Shown one piece after another: positions 45,969 to 55,474 of a DNA stretch of 64,000 bases; position 1 is the stretch's first letter; each line of letters opens with the position of its first letter. The stretch is from Rhodospirillaceae bacterium (GTDB lineage: Bacteria > Pseudomonadota > Alphaproteobacteria > UBA8366), in the NCBI GenBank assembly GCA_002716125.1, contig PAZH01000017.1, positions 16,595 through 80,594 on the forward strand, in the 5' to 3' direction. The position numbers were made by a program, and so were the translations under genes. The notes under the pieces are model-generated. The model ran no database searches and was not told the origin of the DNA. It worked only from the letters and a program-made list of their open reading frames with translations.

Positions 45969-46097
45969 CGCGTCTTGTCCTCCGATATCCCCGCCTCATT
46001 TGACATGTTTCACGTCGCGCCGTCGACAATTGGAGGCGGCCTCATAAATTCGATAACGACGACAGTTTAGAAGACGCCATTGCCGCGGGAGAAACAC

Positions 46098-47297
46098 ATG
46101 ACCAAGAAGAACGCACTTAAGGACATTCGGGTGATTGATGCGGCGACGGTGATCGCCGGCCCGACGATCGGCATGCTGTTGGGTGATTTCGGCGCCGATG
46201 TGATCAAGGTCGAGCACCCGCGCGGCGACGTCTTGCGGGTGACCGGCCACCAGAAGGACGGCGTCGGGCTCTGGTTCAAGATGGCGAACCGCAACAAGCG
46301 CTGCGTCACGATGAACTTCAGTTCGGAGAAAGGCGCCGAACTCTTCAAGGAACTTGTGAAATCGGCCGACGTGCTGATCGAGAATTTTCGCACCGGAACG
46401 ATGGAACGATGGGGCCTCGGTTGGGAGGATTTGAAAGCGATCAACCCACGCCTCGTGATGGTGCGCGTCACGGGCTTCGGGCAGACTGGCCCTTACCGGC
46501 ACCGGCCGGGTTTCGGCACCGTCGCCGAAGTCTTCAGCGGGTTCGCCAATATGACCGGCGAGAAGGACGGCCCACCGACCTTACCGAATTTCGGCCTCGC
46601 CGATGGAATCGCCGCCTCCTATGGTACCTTCGCAACGATGTTCGCACTCTACCATCGAGACGCACAGGGAAGCGGTGAGGGACAGTTCATCGACCTCAGT
46701 ATCTACGAGCCAATCTTTCAGGTTCTAGGGCCACAGCCTTTGGCGTTCGATCAACTTGGCGTCATCCAGGAGCGCATGGGTAACCGCTCAGAGAACAATG
46801 CGCCCCGCAACACTTACGAGACCCGTGACGGCAAATGGGTCGCGATTTCAACCAACTCGCCCGCGATCGTCCGGCGCGTCCTCACCCTGTGCGGCGGCGA
46901 GGAAGCGGCGAACGATCCGCGGTTCCAGACGCCGCAAGGCCGGGTCGAACATATTGACGAGGTCGACGGCATGGTCGCCGATTGGATCAAGCAACGGGAC
47001 CAAAAAGAGGTTCTCGAGAAGTTCGAAGAAGCCGAAGCGGCCATCGGCCCCGCCTATGACGTGGCGCAAATCTTCGAAGACCCGCAATACCAGGCGCGCG
47101 GCGATATTATCGAGCTCGACGACGAAGACCTTGGCAAGATTCGCATGACGGCAGCCTTTCCATTCATGTCGGAAACCCCAGCCGAAATTCGTCATGCGGG
47201 TCCGCGCAAGGGCCAGCACAACGCGGAAATTCTTTGCGGCGAACTGGGCGTTGACGCGGCCGATTTAGCGAAGTTATCGGACGAGGGCGTGATCTAG
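46098..47297 (+). CDS. CaiB/BaiF CoA-transferase
   Basis: 399 residues from ATG 46098 (GGGAGA upstream; a TTG at 46080 would only add a short leader). VIDAATVIAGPTIGMLLGDFGADVIKVEHPRGD is the N-terminal signature. At the position of the catalytic Asp in formyl-CoA transferase the sequence is HRPGFGTVAEVFSGFA, a variant common in one subgroup. Diverges from the SDR at 45968 and overlaps the converging GMC gene by 4 bases. Confidence 0.88.
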   Translation: MTKKNALKDIRVIDAATVIAGPTIGMLLGDFGADVIKVEHPRGDVLRVTGHQKDGVGLWFKMANRNKRCVTMNFSSEKGAELFKELVKSADVLIENFRTGTMERWGLGWEDLKAINPRLVMVRVTGFGQTGPYRHRPGFGTVAEVFSGFANMTGEKDGPPTLPNFGLADGIAASYGTFATMFALYHRDAQGSGEGQFIDLSIYEPIFQVLGPQPLAFDQLGVIQERMGNRSENNAPRNTYETRDGKWVAISTNSPAIVRRVLTLCGGEEAANDPRFQTPQGRVEHIDEVDGMVADWIKQRDQKEVLEKFEEAEAAIGPAYDVAQIFEDPQYQARGDIIELDDEDLGKIRMTAAFPFMSETPAEIRHAGPRKGQHNAEILCGELGVDAADLAKLSDEGVI

Positions 47298-48886
47298 TTC
47301 GCGGCCTTGATCATATCGGCGGCTTTCTCCGCGATCATCAGCACGGCGGCGTTCGTGTTGGCCGACGGCATCAGCGGCATCACCGACGCATCCACCACAC
47401 GAAGCCCGTCGAGACCGCGCAGCTTGAGCTCGGGATCGACGACGGCCATCGGGTCTGTGCCCATCTTACAGGTGCCGATCGGGTGATAAACCGTATTGCC
47501 GGTCCGTCGCGCAAAATCCAGTATCTCCGCATCGGTTTGAACTTCGGGCCCCGGCACGGTTTCAATATCCACGTATTTCGCGAGGGCAGGTTGCGAAAAG
47601 ATTTCCCGCGCCTTTCGAAGGCCGCCGACCATGGTGTCTTGATCGATGACGTCCGTTAGATAGTTCGGGCGGATCGACGGCTGCACCTCCGGATCTGTAG
47701 ATGCCAGATGAATGGACCCTCGGCTCGCCGGCCGATGCTGCCAGACGCCGCAGGTCATACCGGGAAAATCATCTAAGACGCCGAGCTGTCCCTCGACGTA
47801 GCTGGCCGGTGCGAATGCAAGTTGCACATCCGGTGTTGCCACGCCCGGCATGACCTTGATGGAGGCGCTGACGTTGCCGGGCGCGGTCGTCAGGAGTCCC
47901 TGTCGCGTGAATGCATAACGCAGGACCTCCCAACCGAGACGTATGCCACGGGCGCGTTCGTTGAAGGTCTCCACACCTTTAGCACGGCAACAGAAACGCG
48001 CGACGTAATGGTCCTGCAAGTTCTCGCCCACACCCGGCGAGGCATGCACGACCTCGACGCCATGCTCCTTTAGACGTTCGCCATCGCCGATCCCGGAGCG
48101 TTCCAAGATTTGCGGCGACGCAATACTGCCCGCTGAAAGAATGACTTCACAGCGGGCGTGGGCCTCGCGCTCGAAGCCGTCGTGCTTGAATCGTACACCC
48201 GTGGCGCGCCCCTCTTTGGTGATGATCCACTTCGTCAACGCCTTGGTCACGACCTGAAGGTTGCGCCGACGGCGCGCGGGCTTCAGGAAGCCGCGTGCCG
48301 TGCTCATACGCCGCGCGTCACCGAGCGCGTATTGAAAGAAACCAACCCCTTCCTGGGTCGCGCCATTGTAATCCGGGTTGCGGGGTATCCCCAGTTCTTC
48401 GCATGCATCCATAAAGACTTGCGCGAGCGGATGTTGCTCAATCGGCTCGCGCACGCGGATCGGACCATCGCGTCCCCGAATTTCGTCGTCGCCGACTTCG
48501 GCAGATTCGAAACGTTTGAAATACGGCAAGACATCGTCGAACGACCAGCCGGCATTTCCCAGCTGCCGCCAGCCGTCATAGTCCTCGCGCTGTCCGCGGA
48601 CAATGAGATGCCCGTTGATCGAGGAAGAACCGCCCAGCACTTTGCCGCGCGGCCATGAAATTTTGCGATTACCGGACGATTCCTCCGCTTCGGTCGTATA
48701 GAGCCAGTTCACGCTCGGATTGGATATCGTCTTGAAGAAGCCGGCCGGGATATGGATGAAGATATTCCGGTCGACACCACCCGCTTCGAGCAGCAGGACC
48801 GTCTTCCCCTCATCTTCGCTCAACCGATTGGCCAGAACACAACCGGCCGAACCGGCGCCGACGATGATGTAGTCGTAGGTATCCAT
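47294..48886 (-). CDS. GMC-family FAD oxidoreductase (choline dehydrogenase-like)
   Basis: 530 residues. N-terminal FAD motif YIIVGAGSAGCVLANRLSED, GKVLGGSSSINGHLIVRGQ (GMC signature 1), SAGSIASPQILERSGIG (signature 2), catalytic His in YHPIGTCKMG near residue 465 and NTNAAVLMIAEKAADMI at the end. It oxidises an alcohol and is likely membrane- or cytochrome-linked. A paralogue lies 9 bases upstream on the same strand. Confidence 0.9.
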   Translation of the reverse strand: MDTYDYIIVGAGSAGCVLANRLSEDEGKTVLLLEAGGVDRNIFIHIPAGFFKTISNPSVNWLYTTEAEESSGNRKISWPRGKVLGGSSSINGHLIVRGQREDYDGWRQLGNAGWSFDDVLPYFKRFESAEVGDDEIRGRDGPIRVREPIEQHPLAQVFMDACEELGIPRNPDYNGATQEGVGFFQYALGDARRMSTARGFLKPARRRRNLQVVTKALTKWIITKEGRATGVRFKHDGFEREAHARCEVILSAGSIASPQILERSGIGDGERLKEHGVEVVHASPGVGENLQDHYVARFCCRAKGVETFNERARGIRLGWEVLRYAFTRQGLLTTAPGNVSASIKVMPGVATPDVQLAFAPASYVEGQLGVLDDFPGMTCGVWQHRPASRGSIHLASTDPEVQPSIRPNYLTDVIDQDTMVGGLRKAREIFSQPALAKYVDIETVPGPEVQTDAEILDFARRTGNTVYHPIGTCKMGTDPMAVVDPELKLRGLDGLRVVDASVMPLMPSANTNAAVLMIAEKAADMIKAAN

Positions 48887-48895
48887 GACGATCCC

Positions 48896-50524
48896 TTACT
48901 TACCCGCCAGATCAACCGGCGGCAGATGCTGGCCGCGAATATAGTCCGCGCATTTCTCGCCGATCATGATGGTCGCGGCATTGGTGTTGGCCGATGGCAT
49001 GGTCGGCATGATGGACGCATCGGCCACGCGGAGGCCTTCCAGACCGCGCACCCGCAATTGATCGTCCACCACGGACGTCGGGTCGCTCTCCGGCCCCATC
49101 CGGCACGTACCCATAAGATGGAAGGTCGTGGTCGCGTTCTGGCGGTAATAGTCGAGCATTTCGTCTTCCGTATTCACGTCGGACCCGGGCAACTCTTCGC
49201 GCTCCACATGGGGTGCAAATTCGGGTGTTTGCATGAGGTCACGGGCGATCCGCATACCGGCGAGCGAGAGCCGCCGATCGGTCTCGTGCGAGAAATAGTT
49301 CGGTTGGATAGCGGGCGCCTCGAATGGGTCCGCAGATTTTGCGCGGATGTAACCGATACTCTCTGGACGTTGCACCCAAGGTGCCACGGTCACGCCGGGG
49401 AAATCGTCAAGTTGCGACTGGACGCCTTCTTTGTAGCTGGCCGGTGTGAAGGAGATTTGAAGATCGCCGTTGTCGAGTGCCGGGTCGGACTTCCAGAAAA
49501 TGTAAACGAGCGTCGGCGACAAGCCGAGGACGCTCGGTTGGCCCGTGAAGTATTTGAAGGCTTCCGACATCAGCGGCAAACCTTTGACCCGCTGATTGAT
49601 CGTTTTCATGGTTTTGATCCGCGCCACCATGCGCAGCACGAAGTGGTCCCGGAGATTCTCACCGACACCCGCCAACTCGTGATGAACCGGCACGCCGATG
49701 TCTTTCAGCAATCCGGCCGGGCCAACGCCCGATAACTGCAACAGTTGCGGCGAATTAACGGAGCCGCCCGACAAAACAATTTCCCGGCGGGCGCGAATTT
49801 CGACGGACTGGCCGCCCCGGCGGTATTGAATGCCGGTCGCGCGCTTGCCGTCGAAAAGGATTTTTGTTGCATGTGCCTTCGTCCGCAGCTCGATGTTCGG
49901 CCGCTTGAGCGCCGGTCGCAAAAACGCCCGGGCGGAGCTGACACGGCGGCCCTTAAAGATAGTCCGCTGAGTGTAACTGATCCCCTCCTGCACCGCGCCA
50001 TTGTAATCGTCATTCAACGGGATGCCGTAATTGACCGCACCTTTGATGAAATCATCCGCCAGCGGATGACGGTAGTCGATATCCGTGATGATCAAATTGC
50101 CGTCGCGGCCGCGGAATGTCTCATCGCCCTCGCCGATGCGGCGTTCGGAGCGTTTGAAATACGGCAAGACGTCGGCATACCCCCAGCCGCGATTGCCGCG
50201 CTGCGCCCATCCGTCGAAGTCCATGCGCTGGCCCCGACTGTAGATGTTGCCGTTGATCGACGACGATCCGCCCATGGTTTTGCCACGCGGCGCGTGAATA
50301 CGGCGCCCGGCGGTACCCGCGCTGCCTTCGGATTCGTACAACCAGTTGACCGAGGGATCGACCAACGTCTTCATGAACCCGGCCGGAATATGAATGAAGG
50401 GATTCCAATCGCGTCCGCCCGCTTCGAGAACGCAGACCGTCACATTCGGATCTTCCGACAACCTGGCGGCGACAGTCCCGCCCGCCGAACCTGATCCGAC
50501 GACGATATAGTCGAACTCATCCAT
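48896..50524 (-). CDS. GMC-family FAD oxidoreductase
   Basis: 542 residues: YIVVGSGSAGGTVAARLSED, GKTMGGSSSINGNIYSRGQ, LSGGSVNSPQLLQLSGVG, catalytic His in FHLMGTCRMG and NTNAATIMIGEKCADYI. About as long as the downstream paralogue and probably from an old tandem duplication. Alcohol substrate unknown. Confidence 0.9.
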   Translation of the reverse strand: MDEFDYIVVGSGSAGGTVAARLSEDPNVTVCVLEAGGRDWNPFIHIPAGFMKTLVDPSVNWLYESEGSAGTAGRRIHAPRGKTMGGSSSINGNIYSRGQRMDFDGWAQRGNRGWGYADVLPYFKRSERRIGEGDETFRGRDGNLIITDIDYRHPLADDFIKGAVNYGIPLNDDYNGAVQEGISYTQRTIFKGRRVSSARAFLRPALKRPNIELRTKAHATKILFDGKRATGIQYRRGGQSVEIRARREIVLSGGSVNSPQLLQLSGVGPAGLLKDIGVPVHHELAGVGENLRDHFVLRMVARIKTMKTINQRVKGLPLMSEAFKYFTGQPSVLGLSPTLVYIFWKSDPALDNGDLQISFTPASYKEGVQSQLDDFPGVTVAPWVQRPESIGYIRAKSADPFEAPAIQPNYFSHETDRRLSLAGMRIARDLMQTPEFAPHVEREELPGSDVNTEDEMLDYYRQNATTTFHLMGTCRMGPESDPTSVVDDQLRVRGLEGLRVADASIMPTMPSANTNAATIMIGEKCADYIRGQHLPPVDLAGK

Positions 50525-50671
50525 CGACGACTTCCCCCTTCTTCATTCGTATTCTCACTTTTCAGCAATCTCGCATGTTCGTGCCAATTCGCAAGTCCGA
50601 TGCTGTTCCGGACCGTCATCACGGCTTAAGTTCTGACCGACAACATCGTTTTCGGAAGAAGGGATTGAACC

Positions 50672-51463
50672 GTGGCCACCATGAACATGAAGGATTGGCG
50701 GACCAGCATCGCCGAAGTCATCAGTACCGACGATGAGGAAGAAGTCTTGGTACGCGGCCACAAGCTCTCGGAACTGACGGGCTCGATCTCTTTCGTCGAG
50801 ATGATGTATCTGATGTTTGCCGGCACCTTACCGACGAAGGCACAGGCGCGCGTTTTGGATGCCTTGCTTGTCGCCTCGGTCGAGCATGGTATCGCACCGC
50901 CTTCGATGATCGCCCGCTGTTTCGCGTCATACGGCACCACAATTCAAGGCGCCGTTGCCGGCGGCGTGATGGCATTCGGCGACCGCATGGGCGGTCTCGG
51001 CGAACAATTGGCGAAGCTGATGTCGGAACGCTTGAACGCCATCGCAGACGATCCCGCCACAATTCCGGACGAACGCCTCCGCGAAGAGGCGCGCGCTGTC
51101 GTCGAAGACGCGCGGGCGAAGGGCGAGCGTGTTCCGGGATACGGCATTCCGTTGCACGGTATGGACCCGCGCGCGCCCAAGGTCCTCGGTATCGCGAAGG
51201 CGGAGGGCACGTTCGGTGCCTTCGGCCGGTTCGGCGCGTTCATCGAAGATGCGCTCGCCGAACAGCGGGACGGTAAACGGGTACCGATGAACCTGGATGG
51301 TGTTGGTGCGGTTGTGGTGCTGGATACCGGCTTGGATTGGCGGACAACGCGGATGTTCCTCATTACGCCGCGAAGCGTGAGCATGGGCGCTCACTACATC
51401 GAGGAACAGGACCAGGACAGCACCTGGCGGCATATCCCGGCCGATTGGATTGATTACGATTAA
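50672..51463 (+). CDS. Citrate-synthase-fold protein, citryl-CoA lyase-like
   Basis: 263 residues from GTG 50672 (ATGNMKD follows shortly). Much shorter than citrate synthase (~430), matching the stand-alone lyase-type module. Family stretches: HKLSELTGSISFVEMMYLMFAG, HGIAPPSMIARCFASYG, PGYGIPLHGMDPRAPKV with His, and PMNLDGVGAVVVLDTGL with Asp. Homologues cleave citryl-CoA or act with ATP-citrate/C-C lyases; no partner subunit is adjacent. Confidence 0.82.
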   Translation: MATMNMKDWRTSIAEVISTDDEEEVLVRGHKLSELTGSISFVEMMYLMFAGTLPTKAQARVLDALLVASVEHGIAPPSMIARCFASYGTTIQGAVAGGVMAFGDRMGGLGEQLAKLMSERLNAIADDPATIPDERLREEARAVVEDARAKGERVPGYGIPLHGMDPRAPKVLGIAKAEGTFGAFGRFGAFIEDALAEQRDGKRVPMNLDGVGAVVVLDTGLDWRTTRMFLITPRSVSMGAHYIEEQDQDSTWRHIPADWIDYD

Positions 51464-51555
51464 TCACACCAGGGTTTGCCCAACATCCAGGCTACGCTAA
51501 AAATGCGCCTTGAGTTTATGGAGCGCAGGGCCTAATTGCGCTCCATATTCTGGTA

Positions 51556-52854
51556 ATGTTTAGGATGCGCGCGTTGTTCCGCACCGTTGATACAAATCTC
51601 CGAATAGAACGATTTCTATCGAGCGCCGCAGCGGTCTGCATCGGTTTGGCCGTCCCGCTCTCCCAGCTCGGTAAAGCCAATCTGACGGGGCTCCTTATTG
51701 CAGCGTGCATTTTGGTGGCGTTACATCCGAAGCGGCGTTTGTGGCTTTACGGGGCAAAAGACTGCCTCTTAACGCCTGTCGGCATTGCCGTCGCGATGGT
51801 GTTTCTCGCGTGGATTCCAAGCGTCCTCGCTTCGCTGTACCCGGCAAAGTCGACAGAGGTTTGGTTGCGAACGATCTGCTATTTGGGTCTCGGCGCGGTG
51901 CTTTGGTCATTTCTAAGAAGCAATCCGCAGTGTTTGCGGATATCTCAAAAAGCGCTGCTTCTCGGTTCCGCCTTCGCCGTTTTACTTATCTTTGTGAACT
52001 TCTTCGTTGGTACCGAGTATATTCGTCTGCTTCGGCTGAAATCCTTTACCGAGGGATATGCGCCGAAAGTCATGAAACACTTCGCGCCACCCGCGATCTC
52101 TCTTCTCCCGATCGTCCTATATTTCGGCCACCAGTTACGCGGACTCTGGCGCTGGTTATCGTATTTCATCGCCGTCGCTTTTCTATATTTTATTTATCTG
52201 ACGGGTAGCGGCGCCGCTTTAATCGGGCTTTCGGTTGGGGCGTATCTTGCCGGAATCGCGTGGTTTGGCCGCAAAGACAAAAGGATCGTCTTCGCCGGTT
52301 TGGCTTTGATTGCCGGCGCAGTCGCGATTCTCTTCGTTTGGGTTGGAACACACGATGTCCTGCCAAGCCACATAAAGCAGGTTTATCCGTTGCGATACCA
52401 TCTCATCGATATTCATCGTCACGAAATCTGGCAGTTCGTGTTTGCCAAAATTCCAAGCGAGCTGCTGTTCGGCTACGGAATCGACGCTTCCAACAAAATA
52501 GCCGGTGCAAACACCGTCATTCCGCATTTAAAGGCGGAATATCTACCTTCGCATCCGCACAATTGGGTCCTTGAAATCCTACTCGAAACGGGAGGCTTTG
52601 GTTTCGCCGCTCTCTTGTTTGCAATGATTCTAATGCTGATCCGGAACGGCGTTGCCTCGGGCGAAGACCCAATTGGCGGATTGACGAGCGCTGCGCTGTT
52701 TGGTGCTTATTTCGGCTCCGGATTAGTTAGTTTTTCGTTCTGGGCATCATGGTGGCAAGTCGTATTCATAACACTATGGGCACTCGTATCCGTTGCAAAA
52801 AGCTCGGCTCCTACGAGCTCCGTGGCAGTCGTCACAAAATACTGGTTTCAATAA
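51556..52854 (+). CDS. O-antigen ligase (WaaL/Wzy_C family) membrane protein
   Basis: 432 residues with about 11-12 hydrophobic helices. The Wzy_C hallmark SHPHNWVLEILLETGGFGFAALLF (~residues 334-357) with the periplasmic HPHN is clear. Such enzymes join O-antigen or polysaccharide to lipid A-core or polymerise it. It stands without other LPS genes. Base composition is lower in GC than the flanking catabolic genes. Start ATG 51556. Confidence 0.85.
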   Translation: MFRMRALFRTVDTNLRIERFLSSAAAVCIGLAVPLSQLGKANLTGLLIAACILVALHPKRRLWLYGAKDCLLTPVGIAVAMVFLAWIPSVLASLYPAKSTEVWLRTICYLGLGAVLWSFLRSNPQCLRISQKALLLGSAFAVLLIFVNFFVGTEYIRLLRLKSFTEGYAPKVMKHFAPPAISLLPIVLYFGHQLRGLWRWLSYFIAVAFLYFIYLTGSGAALIGLSVGAYLAGIAWFGRKDKRIVFAGLALIAGAVAILFVWVGTHDVLPSHIKQVYPLRYHLIDIHRHEIWQFVFAKIPSELLFGYGIDASNKIAGANTVIPHLKAEYLPSHPHNWVLEILLETGGFGFAALLFAMILMLIRNGVASGEDPIGGLTSAALFGAYFGSGLVSFSFWASWWQVVFITLWALVSVAKSSAPTSSVAVVTKYWFQ

Positions 52855-53109
52855 ATTCGCGGAATATTGTAGCAAAAAAGTAGAGGATGAGATGTGAATC
52901 TAGTCGCGACTGTTATTGCTTCTGAAATCGATATCGGTCGCTGAGATCTTCCGGATTCTTATCGACATCGGCATGAGTTTGGTTGTCAAATTTTATCGCT
53001 AATCAAAATCTCTGGATTGCTCTATGGAAAATTTTGCTTAGGCCTTCCGTATGCTCTTGCAAAACCGAGAATATTTTCGAGGGCGGCTTATTATCGCGGC
53101 ATTCATAGA

Positions 53110-54051
53110 TTATGTGAGATAATCCGCCAAAGCGCGGTAGCTCTTCTCCCTCGATAATTCGTCATGCGCGGCAACCTGGATGCGGAGGTCCGTCGCGCCC
53201 GCATCGCCATAAGCTGCCAAACCGTCCAGGATCTGCTGCCAACTGCCGATCAGGTGAAGATCAGAGGGATCGTCCAAACCTTCGTGTTTGGTCGCATTCG
53301 AATAAGATGGGATCGCCTGATAGTGTCTAGATATCTCCCGCGCAAGCATTTTTGCACCACTTATATCCTCTGTCACATTGATGCGGACTAAGGCAAGCAC
53401 GCGGGGCGGTGTCACGCGTCCCGCAGCTTCCGCGCCTTCACTCAAATGCGGCAGAATATAGTTCGCTATCGTCTTAGGGCCACACTGGCCAAGCGTGGTG
53501 CCTTGAAGGCGTCCGCCAGCAAAGCGCAGCATCCGCGGGCCAAGCGCCGCCAACAAGATCGGTGTTGGCTCCGCCTCGATCCCTAACTCTGCGTGCGCCG
53601 AAACTAGCTCCCCGGAACTATCCGCCGGCTCGCCGTTCAATAGCGGTTGGAGCGCATCCATAAACTCACGTGTATAGGTAAAAGGTTTGCCCCACGTCAA
53701 ACCCAGCTTGCCATCCACAAATCCTTGGTTCCCCGTCCCAACTCCAAGCGTGAAGCGCCCGCCGACAGCGTTCTGTGCCGTCCGCACCAGCTGTGCAAGA
53801 CCGAACGGATGACGCCCATATAACGGCACCACAGATGTCCCGACTTCCTTGATACCGGGAAAATCGTTGCCGAGACACGCCAGCGCCGCTACGGACTCGA
53901 CACCAGCTGCATGCGATACCCAATAACTCTCAAAGCCCGACCGTTCAGCGAGAAGTGCGGCGTCGCGCACTTCGTCAATTGAGGCCAGCATCGTGCCCCC
54001 GGCCATGCCCCAACTCATTCCCAATCGGTCATTCCCCATTGCAAAAATCAC
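53110..54051 (-). CDS. LLM-class F420-dependent oxidoreductase-like protein
   Basis: 313 residues from ATG 54051 (ATG 54036 is also possible). Matches the group of LLM proteins beginning near RLGMSWGMAGG, with LAERSGFESYWVSHAAGVES, TLGVGTGNQGFVDGKLG and TPILLAALGPRMLRFAGG. That subgroup is often predicted to use F420, but cofactor use is not shown. It is flanked by the O-antigen ligase and the AT-rich island. Confidence 0.82.
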   Translation of the reverse strand: MIFAMGNDRLGMSWGMAGGTMLASIDEVRDAALLAERSGFESYWVSHAAGVESVAALACLGNDFPGIKEVGTSVVPLYGRHPFGLAQLVRTAQNAVGGRFTLGVGTGNQGFVDGKLGLTWGKPFTYTREFMDALQPLLNGEPADSSGELVSAHAELGIEAEPTPILLAALGPRMLRFAGGRLQGTTLGQCGPKTIANYILPHLSEGAEAAGRVTPPRVLALVRINVTEDISGAKMLAREISRHYQAIPSYSNATKHEGLDDPSDLHLIGSWQQILDGLAAYGDAGATDLRIQVAAHDELSREKSYRALADYLT

Positions 54052-54646
54052 CCTTCTGCTCTGCCAAGGCTGCGGTTTTCATCCGGCGTGAACACGCTTG
54101 CCTGCTGCAAGGACATATATCAAGCACCACTGAATCGAACCACGTGAAGTAATTGCATCCGCGAAAAAATCGCCCCAAGCTCGCAAACGATAATCGTTTT
54201 CAAACTTGGCAGACCAATTCTTGTTGCGAAACAAAAGCTTCTCAGCGCGACCGACACGGTGTCCAGAATGAATACCGGCGTTGTCAAAGAGCGTTTCGCC
54301 GCACCTTGACTGACCTCAACGAACGCGTGCGACGGATCTTAAATTTGCGTTACCCACCACGAGCCGAGCGCTCCGGATCGGTTCACAGATGATGAAGCAA
54401 CCGTCGCATCACCAACTATCAACGTCATAATGTTCCTGCGGAAACAATGGCGCCGTCAACATAAGCGCATACATATCAGTATTCCAAACAATCTTACTTA
54501 TCTGAAATATCAAAGATATCTTGGGTACTCCGAAAAAATGGAAGATGGCCGTAAACTTAATGGCAAGGAGATAAATTTTCTGACGGAAGTTTGTCGCAAG
54601 TGTTAGGATTAATGTATCCAAAAACTCAATACCTAGAGGTAGACCC
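54052..54646. other. 595-base region with no convincing gene
   Basis: A frame at 54153-54392 gives MHPRKNRPKLANDNRF then FRRTLTDLNERVRRIL, vaguely resembling the ends of an RpoH-like sigma factor, but the core is missing. A 79-residue frame at 54409-54648 on the minus strand is hydrophobic with no known pattern. The left half keeps host-like composition and the right half is AT-rich, so an island edge may lie here. Confidence 0.5.
54175..54209. repeat. 35-base perfect-arm dyad
   Basis: CCAAG-n5-AAACGAT-A-ATCGTTT-n5-CTTGG, symmetric about base 54192, with both spacers 5 bases. Two nested arms at equal spacing suggest an operator bound by a dimer or a tetramer, or a recombinase site. It lies near the point where composition turns AT-rich. 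Confidence 0.7.
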
Positions 54647-55474
54647 ATGAAATTGCGTATTCAAAAGACCTCACAACTAAATTCAAAATCTAGGTTCTTA
54701 CAAGAGTATCGGAACAACGTCACTACTCAACGCGGTGAAGATGGCATCATAAATGCCATCTTCAATATAATAGGAACGGAAAATAAATATTGTATTGAGT
54801 TTGGTGCTTGGGATGGCAAACTCTATAGCAATACATGGAATTTGATAAACAATTTTGATTGGGAAGCACTACTGATTGAAGCCAACAAACAAAAGTTTGG
54901 CGAATTAGAAACGGAGTATGAAAACAATAGAAAAGTTGCAGCACTAAATTGCTTAGTCAACACGGAGGGGAAATTCTCGCTTGATTCTATATTGAAGATA
55001 GCGGAAGCACCAAGTGAACCAGATTTTCTTTCTATAGATGTTGACGGTTTAGACTGGTACATGTGGGAGAGCCTATTATTTTTTGCACCGAGATTGATTG
55101 TAGTTGAATTCAATCCAACAATTTCTAATGACATAATTTTTATTCAAGATAATGATCCCGCTATTAACCAAGGCTGTTCCCTAGCTGCGTTAATTGAACT
55201 TGGCCATTCCAAGTCTTACGAGCTTATCGCAACTACATCATGGAACGCATTTTTCGTGAAAACAGAATTATTTGATAAGTTTGGAATCGAAGATAATTCA
55301 ATCAATGCAATGCATGACCCTGCCCATTTTGAAAGCCGCCTCTTCCAATGCTATGACGGAAGTCTAGTTTTGGCAGGTTGCAAGCATTTATTGTGGCATG
55401 ATGTTAGTATTGCACCCGAAGATATTCAGGTATTGCCCAAATCGTTGAGAAAGTTTGATGGGCCCGCAGAATGA
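54647..55474 (+). CDS. SAM-methyltransferase-like protein of the FkbM-type GAWDG group
   Basis: 275 residues in very AT-rich sequence, unlike the host genes. YCIEFGAWDGKLYSNTWNLINN near residues 48-69 resembles the SAM motif of an FkbM-like group. EPDFLSIDVDGLDWYMW near 128-144 carries the acidic D-x-D-G stretch, and PRLIVVEFNPTISND a further conserved segment. Members often sit in polysaccharide and mobile regions, but the acceptor here is unknown. The 3' end overlaps the end of the integrase remnant on the other strand. Composition and context suggest horizontal transfer. Confidence 0.78.
   Translation: MKLRIQKTSQLNSKSRFLQEYRNNVTTQRGEDGIINAIFNIIGTENKYCIEFGAWDGKLYSNTWNLINNFDWEALLIEANKQKFGELETEYENNRKVAALNCLVNTEGKFSLDSILKIAEAPSEPDFLSIDVDGLDWYMWESLLFFAPRLIVVEFNPTISNDIIFIQDNDPAINQGCSLAALIELGHSKSYELIATTSWNAFFVKTELFDKFGIEDNSINAMHDPAHFESRLFQCYDGSLVLAGCKHLLWHDVSIAPEDIQVLPKSLRKFDGPAE

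Noticed and set aside
48752-49735. 327-residue plus-strand frame
   Set aside because: Antisense of the two GMC oxidoreductases.
54409-54648. 79-residue minus-strand hydrophobic frame
   Set aside because: AT-rich frame with no ribosome site; overlaps upstream region of the FkbM-like gene.
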